Below, piece by piece: positions 8,939-17,433 of a stretch of DNA of 64,000 bases (positions are counted from its first letter, which is position 1; the number at the start of each line of letters is the position of its first letter). Position numbers and translations under genes: made by a program. Under the pieces are notes generated by a model that was not told the DNA's origin, did no database searches, and saw only the letters and a program-made list of their open reading frames with translations. The DNA comes from Aureibacillus halotolerans. GTDB taxonomy: Bacteria > Bacillota > Bacilli > Bacillales > DSM-28697. The stretch is from the NCBI RefSeq assembly GCF_004363045.1, contig NZ_SNYJ01000015.1, positions 6,327 to 70,326 of the forward strand. The letters run 5' to 3'.

Positions 8939-10855
8939 ATGGGGAAGAGTAGGAGAATTCTACAAGCCTTTTTGGTTGTGCTTGCAGTGTTTTTGTTCAC
9001 TGGTCAGGCTGACGCTGCTGAAAAAGGAACGGTGACTGGCAACAACCTCAATGTCCGGTCGGCTCCTTCACTGGACGGTTCAGTGCTAGGAAAGTTGCAA
9101 AATGGTGATCAGGTTCAAGTCACAGGGAAACAGAATGATTGGCTAGAAATTACATACAATGGCCAAAAAGCGTTCGCTCACAAGGCGTATATCAGTGTAG
9201 CCAATCAAACGAGTGGTGCATTTGCGATTTCTGTGAATGGCAAGGCCGTAAAGCCGCCGACGACTCCTGTGATGAAAGACAATCACTTGCTCGTTCCATT
9301 TCGGGTGATTTCAGAAGCGCTTGGAGTCACTGTTCGTTGGGACAATGACACACGTCAGGTATTTGCCAAAGACAACGGCAAGAAAGTCATCATGACGGTT
9401 GGTTCGACAAAGGTCAACGTTGCAGGTGAGACGGTCACAACGCCGATAGCACCTAGCATCCAGAATGATTATACGTTAATTCCGTTGCGCTTTTTCTCCG
9501 AGGCATTCGGCGCGAATGTCCATTGGGATCAAGATACCCAGTCGGTGACGATTAAACGAAACGAAAATTCGAATACGCCACCACCAAACCCATCGGACAC
9601 ACCGAACCCGATCATGACTAATACCATCCAGGCAAACGGAACAGAGCTAAAAAAGACTCCGATTGCTAGCTCTTCCACTTTAGCGACGTTAAACAAAGGG
9701 GCGAAAGTGGATGTGCTTAAAAATGATGGAAACTGGCTCTATGTATCGTATAACGGTGAAAAAGGGTATATTCATAGCTCAGCTGTTAGCGCATCACAGT
9801 CCCCTGAGGTAAGTGGTATGACGTTAAAAGTAACCGCGACATCCCTCAATGTTCGCAGCAGCGGAAGTGCAAGTAGCCAAAAACTTGGTGCACTAACGAA
9901 GGGGCAAGAAGCAAAAGTCCTTGAGATGAACGATACATGGGCGAAGGTTCAATCAGGCAGCCTCGTTGGATGGGTGCACACAGGGTATGTGACACTTTAC
10001 AAAAACGGCGAACTGATTCGATTCCTCAGTGCTCCTGAAAAAATTGACGGCAATGGTCGGACAACATTTGTTTGGCATAAGCAAGGCAATGTAAACACCC
10101 GCCAAATCATGACAGACAACGGTGTTGCGATTAGCACGAATGCGAATTCAATTGGTAGCTTCCCGTTCCAACACCCTGGAATTAAAAGTGTGAACACAAC
10201 GGATGGTAGCTATGGGAAACAAATTCAAGTCATTTTGGCTCCTGGGTATCATTATGTCGTTCGGCACTCAGGTGGAGATGTTCAACTGGACATTCTTCCT
10301 AGTGGACTAAGTGGGAAGAAAATTGTACTGGATGCAGGTCATGGTGGACGAGACAATGGCGCAACCGGTGTGACAGGCTTACTGGAAAAAACATTAAACC
10401 TTGATGTGACTAAGAAGCTGAAGGCGAAGCTAGAGGCAGCAGGTGCAACGGTCATTGAGTCAAGACCTGATGGAGCGTATGTATCGCTTTCTGGTCGTGT
10501 TGATATTGCTCACCAAAATGGTGGAGATGCGTTTATCAGCATTCATTCTGACTCTTTTAGTGCGACATCACATGGGTCAACATCCTTTTATCATTCAGGA
10601 GAGAACCCAAGCTGGCAACAAAGCAAGAAGATGTCTGACTTGGCCATTCATTATTTATCGTCTGAGTTAGGGACCCATAATCGTGGTTCAAAAGATCAGA
10701 GCTTTCACGTCATTCGTGAAACCAATATCCCTGCCATTCTTATTGAAGTAGCGTTTTTGTCCAATCCTAATGAAGAACACTTACTCAAACAGGATTGGTT
10801 CCGTGAAAAAGCAGCGGACGCGCTCTTTAAAACATTACAAGCGTACTATAAATAA
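8939..10855 (+). CDS. Multi-domain N-acetylmuramoyl-L-alanine amidase (Amidase_3) with SH3 and copper-amine-oxidase-like N domains
   Basis: A 638-residue exported zinc amidase that cleaves the MurNAc-L-Ala bond. The signal peptide covers residues 1-26 (cut after QADA). Next come a bacterial SH3 domain (about 30-78), a copper-amine-oxidase N-terminal-like domain (about 84-205, two LLVPFR/TLIPLRFFSEA repeats), a Pro-rich linker, and two further SH3 domains (about 228-350). A beta-rich AMIN-like stretch (355-455) precedes the C-terminal Amidase_3 domain. Zinc and catalytic residues are intact: LDAGHGG, the Glu in LLEKTLN, the His in SIHSD and the Glu in ILIEVAFLSN. ATG 8939 has GGAGG seven bases upstream and is preferred over ATG 8918. 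SH3 domains would bind the wall. A terminator follows. Confidence 0.92.
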   Translation: MGKSRRILQAFLVVLAVFLFTGQADAAEKGTVTGNNLNVRSAPSLDGSVLGKLQNGDQVQVTGKQNDWLEITYNGQKAFAHKAYISVANQTSGAFAISVNGKAVKPPTTPVMKDNHLLVPFRVISEALGVTVRWDNDTRQVFAKDNGKKVIMTVGSTKVNVAGETVTTPIAPSIQNDYTLIPLRFFSEAFGANVHWDQDTQSVTIKRNENSNTPPPNPSDTPNPIMTNTIQANGTELKKTPIASSSTLATLNKGAKVDVLKNDGNWLYVSYNGEKGYIHSSAVSASQSPEVSGMTLKVTATSLNVRSSGSASSQKLGALTKGQEAKVLEMNDTWAKVQSGSLVGWVHTGYVTLYKNGELIRFLSAPEKIDGNGRTTFVWHKQGNVNTRQIMTDNGVAISTNANSIGSFPFQHPGIKSVNTTDGSYGKQIQVILAPGYHYVVRHSGGDVQLDILPSGLSGKKIVLDAGHGGRDNGATGVTGLLEKTLNLDVTKKLKAKLEAAGATVIESRPDGAYVSLSGRVDIAHQNGGDAFISIHSDSFSATSHGSTSFYHSGENPSWQQSKKMSDLAIHYLSSELGTHNRGSKDQSFHVIRETNIPAILIEVAFLSNPNEEHLLKQDWFREKAADALFKTLQAYYK

Positions 10856-10856
10856 C

Positions 10857-10905
10857 AAAAAGGCTGTCCGAAGTCACGAAGACTTCTTGGATGGCCTTTT
10901 TGTTG
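10857..10905 (+). terminator. Rho-independent terminator after the amidase gene
   Basis: AAAAAGGC...GCCTTTTT stem with an inner AAGTC/GACTT pairing, ending in a T tract. It starts two bases after the stop codon. Confidence 0.88.
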
Positions 10906-10979
10906 TGCTATGAGTGGGGTGTGGCCAGGTTGGTATCTTCATCAATGCAGTACACACTTCACATTTATGTTGTTACAAA

Positions 10980-11022
10980 AAAACGCATCTAATTGATATT
11001 GCTATCAATAGATGCGTTTTTA
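10980..11022. terminator. Second, likely bidirectional terminator hairpin
   Basis: AACGCATCT...AGATGCGTT with inner ATTGAT/ATCAAT pairing around ATTGCT. It is flanked by A on the left and T on the right, so it could stop transcription from either strand in this convergent intergenic region. Confidence 0.75.
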
Positions 11023-11024
11023 TT

Positions 11025-11190
11025 TATGAACTCAACTTTTGCAGAGCAAAAAACACTTTTCATGTTGACTGTGTCTGAGTTGAAGCAATTTGAGATAGTT
11101 CTATTGACATCTTGTGTACTCAGGAAATTTAAAGGTGCCAATGCTCACACCCCTGTATTCACGAGTTTCGAATCGATGATGCACTGAGGT
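11025..11190 (+). pseudogene. Degenerate coding remnant, repeat-associated (copy 1)
   Basis: A frame here reads AEQKTLFMLTVSELKQFE, which resembles VEPKITFTLAVLDLMERD read near 38680 and STSTLAVLEWKQGEID read on the minus strand near 57230. The three loci also share a nearby stretch of the form GTGxCAATGCTCACA...CTGTAT. No ribosome binding site or full-length frame is present, so it looks like the decayed end of a repeated coding element. Confidence 0.45.
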
Positions 11191-11575
11191 GCACGGGAAT
11201 GACGACCGCTCCGTCAAAATACTTCGCTTGCACCCTAAAGGGTATAAGGTCAACATCGATTCGAGAGTACCTCATCGTGTATTCTTTACTGTGGGGCACG
11301 GCTTCAGCTTCCTCGGAAAAGCAGGCTTTCCGAGGGGATCTTCAGCTCGCACTGATCCCACTAGAGTCTACGTATGTTGACTACGCTGAAGTTTGTTTCT
11401 GCGTATTTACCAAACAAGACAAGTATGTGCATCGTTTCAAGCAGAATTAAATCACCTTGTGCACGAAGATCATCTGCTTCGTAGAGTAGAAGTAGAGGTG
11501 GATTTAAAAAAGCAGAAATGAAACGATTCCGCGTAGAAATCAAAAGCAGCCACTAGCGAGACTTAATGATCTTTT
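11166..11575 (-). repeat. Composite dispersed repeat, copy 1 (GC-rich module with nested short module)
   Basis: On the minus strand, 11198-11408 carries the GC-rich module found at four other gaps (GAGCTGAAGATCCC, GGAAGCTGAAGCCGTGCCC, the tail AAGTATTTTGACG(A/G)AG). It is interrupted at 11230-11293 by the ~60-bp module starting ACCCTAAAGGGT. The 11420-11530 part reads GTGCATCGTTTCAAGC and then GATCATCTGCTTCGTAG, both shared with the copy near 32.7 kb. The end at about 11545 carries ACTAGCGAGACT, also found near 38.9 kb. It lies between two convergent genes. Confidence 0.82.
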
Positions 11576-11610
11576 CACGAGTCCCAACAAGTACCGAGCT
11601 ATTTAAATAA

Positions 11611-12690
11611 CTATTGTAGTTGGATCTCGTTTGTTTGAGACCCATCAGCATCAGAACTTCCAGGCTGTGTTAGCGTTGTGGAAGGGGAGGTGGTATCATT
11701 CAAATCCAAGTGCGCTTGAAGCGAATCTTTGACCTCTTGAAGAGATTGATCTTGTACCTTGTAATAATAGATGTCCTGTCCCGCGTTGTTGCGGATATAC
11801 GTCGCTTCTCCTATCAAGGTAAGATGCTCTACTTCTGGGGTTGACCCAGACAAAATATAATCATGAAAGGACATCATTTCATCAAAGCTCATATTGGTCG
11901 TTAAATTGTCTCCGATACTTGCAAACACATCATCGAACTTTGTTAATGATTCAAAGCTCATGGATTTTTTGATAATCGCTTCAATAATTTGTTGCTGGCG
12001 GATGCCTCGTTGATAATCACTGTCGACACGAGTACGGGCAAAGGCTAAGGCTTCCTCACCGTTTAGCTGTTGAAGTCCTTCTTGGAGTGTAATGGCGCCT
12101 TGGACATCCTCTGAGTCTTGCTCAGTGAATTCAAAAGGAACATCAACGGTTACACCACCGAGTGTATTGACGATAGACATAAACGCATTGAAGTTTAATC
12201 GAACATAATAATCCACTGGAACATCAAGAAATTGCTCAACAGTGTTGACCGTCATATCAATGCCGCCAAATGCATGCGCGTGATTAATTTTATCATAAAA
12301 GTCACGACCCACGATCTCAACGTAGGAGTCACGGGGAATGCTAACGACCTTGACCGATTTATCAGTTTCGTTGAATGTAGCAAGCAAAAGGGCATCTGTT
12401 CGAGCGTGTGAGGCGCCGTATCCACGGTTTGTACTGTCATCAATGCCCATAAACAGAATTGAAATGTTGTCTACATTAGGATCAACGACTTCTTCTCTTA
12501 GTTCTGATTTATTGGTGGTCTCTCGCCCCTCAATTTCTTGTTGTGCATTGTTTACGGCCTCTTTTGCTGACATGCTTACGCTGACCGCGTAAGACGTGGC
12601 AACAATTCCTATAACGAGAATAGGGGTTAGTATGAGAAACCAGATCTTTTTCTTTCGTTTGCTCCGGTTCCCATGCCTGGAATTCATCAT
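11611..12690 (-). CDS. LytR-CpsA-Psr (LCP) family wall-polymer ligase
   Basis: A 359-residue type II membrane protein that transfers lipid-linked anionic polymers to peptidoglycan. A basic cytoplasmic N-terminus is followed by one transmembrane helix at about 15-40. The LCP domain spans about 75-260 and shows SILFMGIDDS, RTDALLLATF, VVSIPRDSYV and KINHAHAFGG, with the conserved Asp/Arg that bind pyrophosphate. It ends with a low-complexity Thr/Ser tail. The first in-frame ATG (12708) is upstream of the ribosome site. ATG 12690, with AAGGAG seven bases upstream, is preferred. It follows the yvyE gene by 34 bp in the same direction, as the LCP gene does in B. subtilis. TagU/TagV-type is likely. 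Confidence 0.9.
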   Translation of the reverse strand: MMNSRHGNRSKRKKKIWFLILTPILVIGIVATSYAVSVSMSAKEAVNNAQQEIEGRETTNKSELREEVVDPNVDNISILFMGIDDSTNRGYGASHARTDALLLATFNETDKSVKVVSIPRDSYVEIVGRDFYDKINHAHAFGGIDMTVNTVEQFLDVPVDYYVRLNFNAFMSIVNTLGGVTVDVPFEFTEQDSEDVQGAITLQEGLQQLNGEEALAFARTRVDSDYQRGIRQQQIIEAIIKKSMSFESLTKFDDVFASIGDNLTTNMSFDEMMSFHDYILSGSTPEVEHLTLIGEATYIRNNAGQDIYYYKVQDQSLQEVKDSLQAHLDLNDTTSPSTTLTQPGSSDADGSQTNEIQLQ

Positions 12691-12724
12691 GTGGTTACTC
12701 CTTTTCATGTGTCAAAATTCCTCG

Positions 12725-13357
12725 TTAAGCATCTTCTTCCAGGTATTCGCTTCCGATGACCGAAATTTGTCCTTGACCATTCGTTAGCTCCGTCATCCAC
12801 TCTTGGAATTGTGGAAAGGCATCCTGTTCTACATATAGCTGTATGCGAACGTTCTCTAAATAATCCATTTGCTTAAGAGGATAAGGAGATTGTCTTACTT
12901 CATTTTCAACCTTTCCTAATAAGGAATACTCTATGTCTGTTTGGACAATTGTCATTAACGTTCGCTTCACCACACCGGTATGAAGAAGGGCTTCACTCAC
13001 TGCTTTTCCGTAAGCACGAATGAGGCCACCTGCTCCTAGCTTGATTCCTCCAAAATATCTAGTGACCACAACAACAGTGTCCTTCAGCTGTTGCTTTTTT
13101 AATACTTCAAGCATTGGAACACCTGCTGTTCCAGATGGTTCACCGTCATCATTGGCTTTTTGGATCAGATCGTTTTCACCGATGAGGTACGCAGAGCAAT
13201 TGTGTGTTGCTGCTGCATGCTGCTTCTTTTTTTGTTGAATAAAGTCGATCGCCTCTTCAGCAGATTCCACGCGTCGACAAGATCCAATAAATCTCGATTT
13301 TTGAATGATGATTTCATGTTCGCCTTCCGATTTTACTGTATAATAATGAGATAACAC
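12725..13357 (-). CDS. yvyE: YvyE/YigZ (IMPACT) family protein
   Basis: A 210-residue soluble protein of the IMPACT/YigZ family, of uncertain cellular function (nucleic-acid or ribosome-linked roles are proposed for homologues). The family signature is clear: RFIGSCRRVESAEEAI, then DDGEPSGTAGVPML and TRYFGGIKLGAGGLIRAYG. The start chosen is GTG at 13357 (giving MLSHYYTV, the usual family N-terminus), with GGGAGG nine bases upstream. A longer frame extends to 13420 without a ribosome site. It is divergent from degS, as in B. subtilis. The 396-bp divergent gap holds no other recognised gene. Confidence 0.9.
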   Translation of the reverse strand: MLSHYYTVKSEGEHEIIIQKSRFIGSCRRVESAEEAIDFIQQKKKQHAAATHNCSAYLIGENDLIQKANDDGEPSGTAGVPMLEVLKKQQLKDTVVVVTRYFGGIKLGAGGLIRAYGKAVSEALLHTGVVKRTLMTIVQTDIEYSLLGKVENEVRQSPYPLKQMDYLENVRIQLYVEQDAFPQFQEWMTELTNGQGQISVIGSEYLEEDA

Positions 13358-13753
13358 TACAAAAAGCCTCCCAAACCCTACTTTCTCTATATAGTATCGC
13401 ATTTGATTCCCTTTTTGCATTAAATTGCATGCTTTTCATATGCAGGGTCTCCTATACCATATCGGCTTTTGCAGTCACTGTCTTGAGAATGAAACTAAAA
13501 ACAAGAAGTTGAATAGTGTCTTACGCATTGGAAAATTGACACAGTAAAAAATCTCTAGAAAGGTCTAAGCTTTTTGCACCTTGAGGTAGAATGATGAAAT
13601 TCGCATATTTATGAGTCAATAGAATGGTTTTGCGGCAAAGTGGATACAAACCAATAAACAATATGTTACAATTCCATTACTATTGTCGAAATCGACCGAC
13701 ACTAGGCGAAAGTTATGAACGGACGTTCTGTCGGTATCAGTCGGAGGTATTCA

Positions 13754-14905
13754 ATGTGTCCCAAAAAGATTGACGTGAAAGTACTGGATACTGTTGTAGA
13801 CCGAATGGTCAAAACCGTACATAGTAGCAAAAATGAAGTGTTTCATATTGGAGAGCATTCACGTCAGGAGTTTGAGCAATTAAAAAAAGAAAGCCTTGAA
13901 ACAAGACAAAAATTGAATGATATTATTGATGAAGGCGATCGCTTAGAGGCGCATACAAAGCTTGCTCGCATGCGTTTATCCGAAGTCAGTAAAAATTTCA
14001 AGCGCTTTTCAGAATCCGAAGTTCGTGAGGCCTACGAACGAGCTCACAATTTGCAAATGAATCTGACGATGAACCGACAGAAGGAACAACAGCTTAGAGA
14101 ACGAAGAGATGATCTTGATCGCAGGATTATGAATCTTAGAAAAACCGTCGAACGAGCAGAAGCTCTCGGGAGTCAGATTACGGTCGTTCTTAATTATCTT
14201 ACGGGCAGCTTTCAGCAAGTCGGTGAGATGATTGCCGATGCCAAGCAAAAACAAGATTTTGGTCTCAAAATTATTGAGGCACAGGAAGATGAGCGACGAA
14301 GGCTTTCAAGAGAAATTCATGATGGTCCAGCTCAAATGCTTGCCAATGTGATGATGCGTTCCGAATTGATTGATCGCATTGCTAAAGAGCGGAACACAGA
14401 GGAAGCGTTAAAAGAGGTTAGGGATTTGCGCCAGATGGTTCGATCTGCTTTGTATGAGGTTCGACGCATTATTTATGATCTTAGACCGATGGCTTTAGAC
14501 GATCTCGGCTTAATACCGACATTAAAAAGGTATTTGGCCACGATTGAGGAATACAATAAACTGACGATTCACTTCCGGAATTTAGGGGAAGAACGTCGCA
14601 TTTCATCGCGCTTGGAAGTCGCCTTGTTCCGTCTAGTACAGGAGGCGACACAAAATGCAGTCAAGCATGCGGAGGCGACAGAAATCAACGTCAAAATTGA
14701 AATCTCTCATCAACAATCCATGGTTGTCGTAAAAGACAATGGCAAAGGCTTTGATCCAGAAGAACGTAATGATAAGTCATTTGGATTGCTTGGTATGCGT
14801 GAGCGCGTGGACCTTCTAGAAGGCGAAATGACCATCCATTCGGCACTTGGAAAAGGAACGAACATCACCATTATGGTACCAACGAATGAAGCATCTGAGG
14901 AATAA
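13754..14905 (+). CDS. degS: Sensor histidine kinase DegS
   Basis: A 383-residue cytosolic two-component kinase that phosphorylates DegU. It governs exoenzymes, competence and motility. The N-terminal ~180 residues are a long coiled-coil sensor region (DUF/HisK_N type) without membrane helices. The phosphoacceptor sits in SREIHDGPAQML, and the CAT codon at 14318 makes it His189, the known DegS position. The C-terminal HATPase shows AVKHAEAT and DNGKGFDPEE. The start is ATG 13754 with GGAGG six bases upstream, not the upstream in-frame ATG at 13715. degU follows 54 bp after the stop. Confidence 0.97.
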   Translation: MCPKKIDVKVLDTVVDRMVKTVHSSKNEVFHIGEHSRQEFEQLKKESLETRQKLNDIIDEGDRLEAHTKLARMRLSEVSKNFKRFSESEVREAYERAHNLQMNLTMNRQKEQQLRERRDDLDRRIMNLRKTVERAEALGSQITVVLNYLTGSFQQVGEMIADAKQKQDFGLKIIEAQEDERRRLSREIHDGPAQMLANVMMRSELIDRIAKERNTEEALKEVRDLRQMVRSALYEVRRIIYDLRPMALDDLGLIPTLKRYLATIEEYNKLTIHFRNLGEERRISSRLEVALFRLVQEATQNAVKHAEATEINVKIEISHQQSMVVVKDNGKGFDPEERNDKSFGLLGMRERVDLLEGEMTIHSALGKGTNITIMVPTNEASEE

Positions 14906-14959
14906 CAGATGCGTTTTATTCGATCATTGATTGCTAGAGGATAAAGGAGGGACGCATTG

Positions 14960-15646
14960 ATGACGACGACAAGACTAGTCATTATTGATGATCACCAATT
15001 ATTTCGTGAAGGCATTAAACGAATTCTCGATTTGGAGAGAACATTTGAAGTGGTGGCCGAAGGGGACGACGGAGATGAAGCGATTGATCTCGTCCAACGG
15101 TACAAGCCTGATGTCGTGATCATGGACATTAATATGCCGAGAGTCAATGGTGTGGAAGCAACGAAACGATTGGTTGAGACCTACCCTGGAACAAAGGTAA
15201 TCATTCTGTCCATCCACGATGATGAGTCATACGTGACCCATGCACTAAAAACGGGGGCAACAGGCTATTTGTTAAAAGAAATGGATGCCGATACACTAAT
15301 TGAAGCAGTCAAAATTGTTAGTGACGGTGGTTCCTACTTACATCCCAAGATCACACATAATCTTGTGAAAGAATATCGCAGGCTTGCTCAGCAACGTGTA
15401 GGTTCTTTTGGCGGAGATGACGGCGCAGAAATTCGCCGACCATTACATATTCTAACACGTCGCGAGTGTGAAGTTCTCCAGCTTCTAGCAGATGGAAAAA
15501 GCAATCGATCTGTTGGGGAAACGTTGTACATTTCTGAGAAAACCGTCAAAAACCACGTCAGTAATATCCTTCAGAAAATGAATGTGAATGATCGAACGCA
15601 AGCAGTTGTTGTCGCCATAAAAAATGGCTGGGTCGTCGTTCGATAA
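14960..15646 (+). CDS. degU: Response regulator DegU
   Basis: A 228-residue NarL/LuxR-type response regulator, partner of DegS. The receiver domain (1-120) has [12 protein letters not shown] and the phosphorylated Asp56 in VVIMDINMP. The C-terminal helix-turn-helix (about 160-228) reads [18 protein letters not shown] and [13 protein letters not shown]. It is nearly collinear with the B. subtilis protein. TTG 14957 and ATG 14960 are both possible; ATG gives Asp at position 56 as in the known protein. AAGGAGG lies upstream. A terminator follows immediately. Confidence 0.97.
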   Translation: MTTTRLVIIDDHQLFREGIKRILDLERTFEVVAEGDDGDEAIDLVQRYKPDVVIMDINMPRVNGVEATKRLVETYPGTKVIILSIHDDESYVTHALKTGATGYLLKEMDADTLIEAVKIVSDGGSYLHPKITHNLVKEYRRLAQQRVGSFGGDDGAEIRRPLHILTRRECEVLQLLADGKSNRSVGETLYISEKTVKNHVSNILQKMNVNDRTQAVVVAIKNGWVVVR

Positions 15647-15687
15647 AAAAGAAAGTCTTGGTGAGATGACCACCGAGGCTTTTTCTT
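15646..15687 (+). terminator. Rho-independent terminator after degU
   Basis: AAAGTCTTGGTG pairs imperfectly with CACCGAGGCTTT and is followed by TTTTCTTGTT. Confidence 0.85.
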
Positions 15688-15698
15688 GTTGTTCTGGA

Positions 15699-15865
15699 CT
15701 TTCGCACCTTACAATTTGGTAGAAAAACTTAGATATAATTGGATAAACCTGAAATTCATTGTTGGGGTTGCTTTTAATACAAGCTGACATACGCTCGCTT
15801 TCATCCTAAAGGGTACAAGTGCATCATTGACTCGATAAGACCTCGTCGATTTGCTACTCTTTTTT
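15699..15865 (+). repeat. Dispersed repeat module A, copy 1
   Basis: Starts CTTTCGCACCTTAC, continues with TAGATATA..TGGATAAA, TTCATTGTTGGGGTTGCTTT and ATACAAG, and ends in the short module CCTAAAGGGTACAAGTGCAT. The same order occurs at 56838-57081 (plus) and at 38876-39070 (minus). No convincing gene lies in 15647-16508. The segment 15866-16099 holds no feature I recognise. Confidence 0.8.
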
Positions 15866-16099
15866 ATTGCTAAGGCAATGGCTTTTAAAATTTTTTAAGG
15901 AAATTACTCATACATATCGCTTTTGAAATGAAGCTTCATTTCTTTTGGAGGTTTAAGGTAGTGGACATGGGTATCTTCACTTTACTAAACAAGGCTGATG
16001 TTTTTCTCTATTCGCTTTATCATGCGTTTGGTGTTTACTTCAAACGCAGTTAAGTATGTAAGTTGCGGAAACGCCCATGTACTCGTTTGGATGCATTAC

Positions 16100-16435
16100 G
16101 AAGAATCGTAGCATCTCTGCGTTCTTGTGTTCCTTGATCGGCCTGCGCTTCATTATACGAGACCAATAAAAACAATATACGCAGAAACAAACATCAGCGG
16201 AGTCAAAATACGTAGACTCCAGCGGGAACAGCGCGAGCTGAAGATCCCGCAGGAAAGCAAGACTCCGAGGAAGCTGAAGCCGTGCCCGCGGAACGCGAAG
16301 TATTTTGACGAAGCGGTCGCGGTTTCATTGTTTCATTGTCCCCTAAAGTGCACAAGTGCAACATCGAATCGAAAGTACCTTGTTATAAGCAAAACGAGTG
16401 AATTTGCAAGACTTAATGAAATTTTTTGCTAGACG
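16100..16435 (+). repeat. Composite dispersed repeat, copy 2 (GC-rich module plus short module)
   Basis: 16165-16326 is the uninterrupted GC-rich module: ACGCAGAAACAAAC, GTCAAAATACGTAGACTCC, GGGAACAGCGCGAGCTGAAG, ATCCCGCAGGAAAGC, GGAAGCTGAAGCCGTGCCCG, AAGTATTTTGACGAAGCGG. It is followed at 16339-16383 by the short CCCTAAAG...TCGAAAGTACCT module. Internal complementarity (GCGGGA...TCCCGC; GGAAGC...) suggests folded RNA or cruciform DNA. Confidence 0.82.
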
Positions 16436-16508
16436 ATGTACAATGTGAAAAAAGACCATACAACATGAATTCGCTTGAGTATGGAACAATGGACGGGTGA
16501 TAGATTCG

Positions 16509-17366
16509 ATGACAACAGCAATTCTTACAGACAGCACAGCGTATTTACCGAATACGCTTGTCGAAAAATACAACATTTACACAATCCCTCTAAATGTCCT
16601 CATCGATGGAGAAAGCTATCAAGAAGAAAAAGAATTAACCGCTGCACTTTTTTACGAGAAAGTAAAACAGTTAAAGGAACTCCCTAAAACCTCTCAGCCA
16701 GCAATTGGTGCATTCACCTCGTTGTTTGAAGAGCTTTCCAACGCCTATGATTCCGTCATCTGTATCCATTTGTCGAGTGGTATTTCAGGAACGTATCAGG
16801 CTGCCGTCACCGCTGGGCAACAAGTGGAGGGCATTCAAGTCTATCCAATTGATTCTGAAGTAAGCTGTATGCCACAAGGGTTTCTTGTCCTCGAAGCGGC
16901 AAAGCAGGCGTTGGAAGGAATCGCCCCGGAAGAAATCGTCTCGTCCATTACGGCACTAAAGAAAGAAACGAATGCGTATTTCTTAGTTGATGATTTACAG
17001 CACTTGCAAAAGGGTGGTCGTCTTAGTAGTGCACAAGCTTTTATGGGCAGTATGTTGCAAGTCAAGCCAATCCTTCATTTTGTCGATACGAAAATTGTAC
17101 CGTACGAAAAAATTCGCACTCGAAAAAAGGCAGTTGATCGGATATTTCAGCTTATGCAAGAAGACATTAATGCGGATCAACCTCTAACGATTACGGTCAT
17201 CCATGCCAATCGTCCGCAGGAGGCGAAAGACTATCAAGCTCAGTTAAAGAACATGTTTCCGAAAGCCACAGTGATGATAAGTTATTTTGGTGCCGTCATT
17301 GGCACACATTTAGGTGAGGGGGCTTTAGGCTTCGGCTGGTGCCCGATCATCGTAGAAGAAGAGTAA
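16509..17366 (+). CDS. DegV-family fatty-acid-binding protein
   Basis: A 285-residue DegV/FakB-type protein that binds a fatty acid in its cleft. FakB homologues present the fatty acid to kinase FakA for phospholipid incorporation. Family motifs are ILTDSTAYLP at the N-terminus, the TSQPAIGAF and HLSSGISGTYQAA loops, DSEVSCMPQG, LQKGGRLS, and a final GEGALGFGW. ATG 16509 is chosen over GTG 16497 for better fit to the family N-terminus; the ribosome site (GGGTGA) is weak for either. It lies between degU and comFA as yviA (degV) does in B. subtilis. Confidence 0.9.
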   Translation: MTTAILTDSTAYLPNTLVEKYNIYTIPLNVLIDGESYQEEKELTAALFYEKVKQLKELPKTSQPAIGAFTSLFEELSNAYDSVICIHLSSGISGTYQAAVTAGQQVEGIQVYPIDSEVSCMPQGFLVLEAAKQALEGIAPEEIVSSITALKKETNAYFLVDDLQHLQKGGRLSSAQAFMGSMLQVKPILHFVDTKIVPYEKIRTRKKAVDRIFQLMQEDINADQPLTITVIHANRPQEAKDYQAQLKNMFPKATVMISYFGAVIGTHLGEGALGFGWCPIIVEEE

Positions 17367-17433
17367 GATAAAGCCTTTTACCCAACCCCACTTTTCCACG
17401 CTATCCCCCTAAACTAAATAAGGAGTGACGTCA

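Noticed and set aside
10990-11575. Intact insertion sequence with transposase
   Set aside because: No frame long enough for a transposase and no terminal inverted repeats that I can identify; only short remnants are visible.
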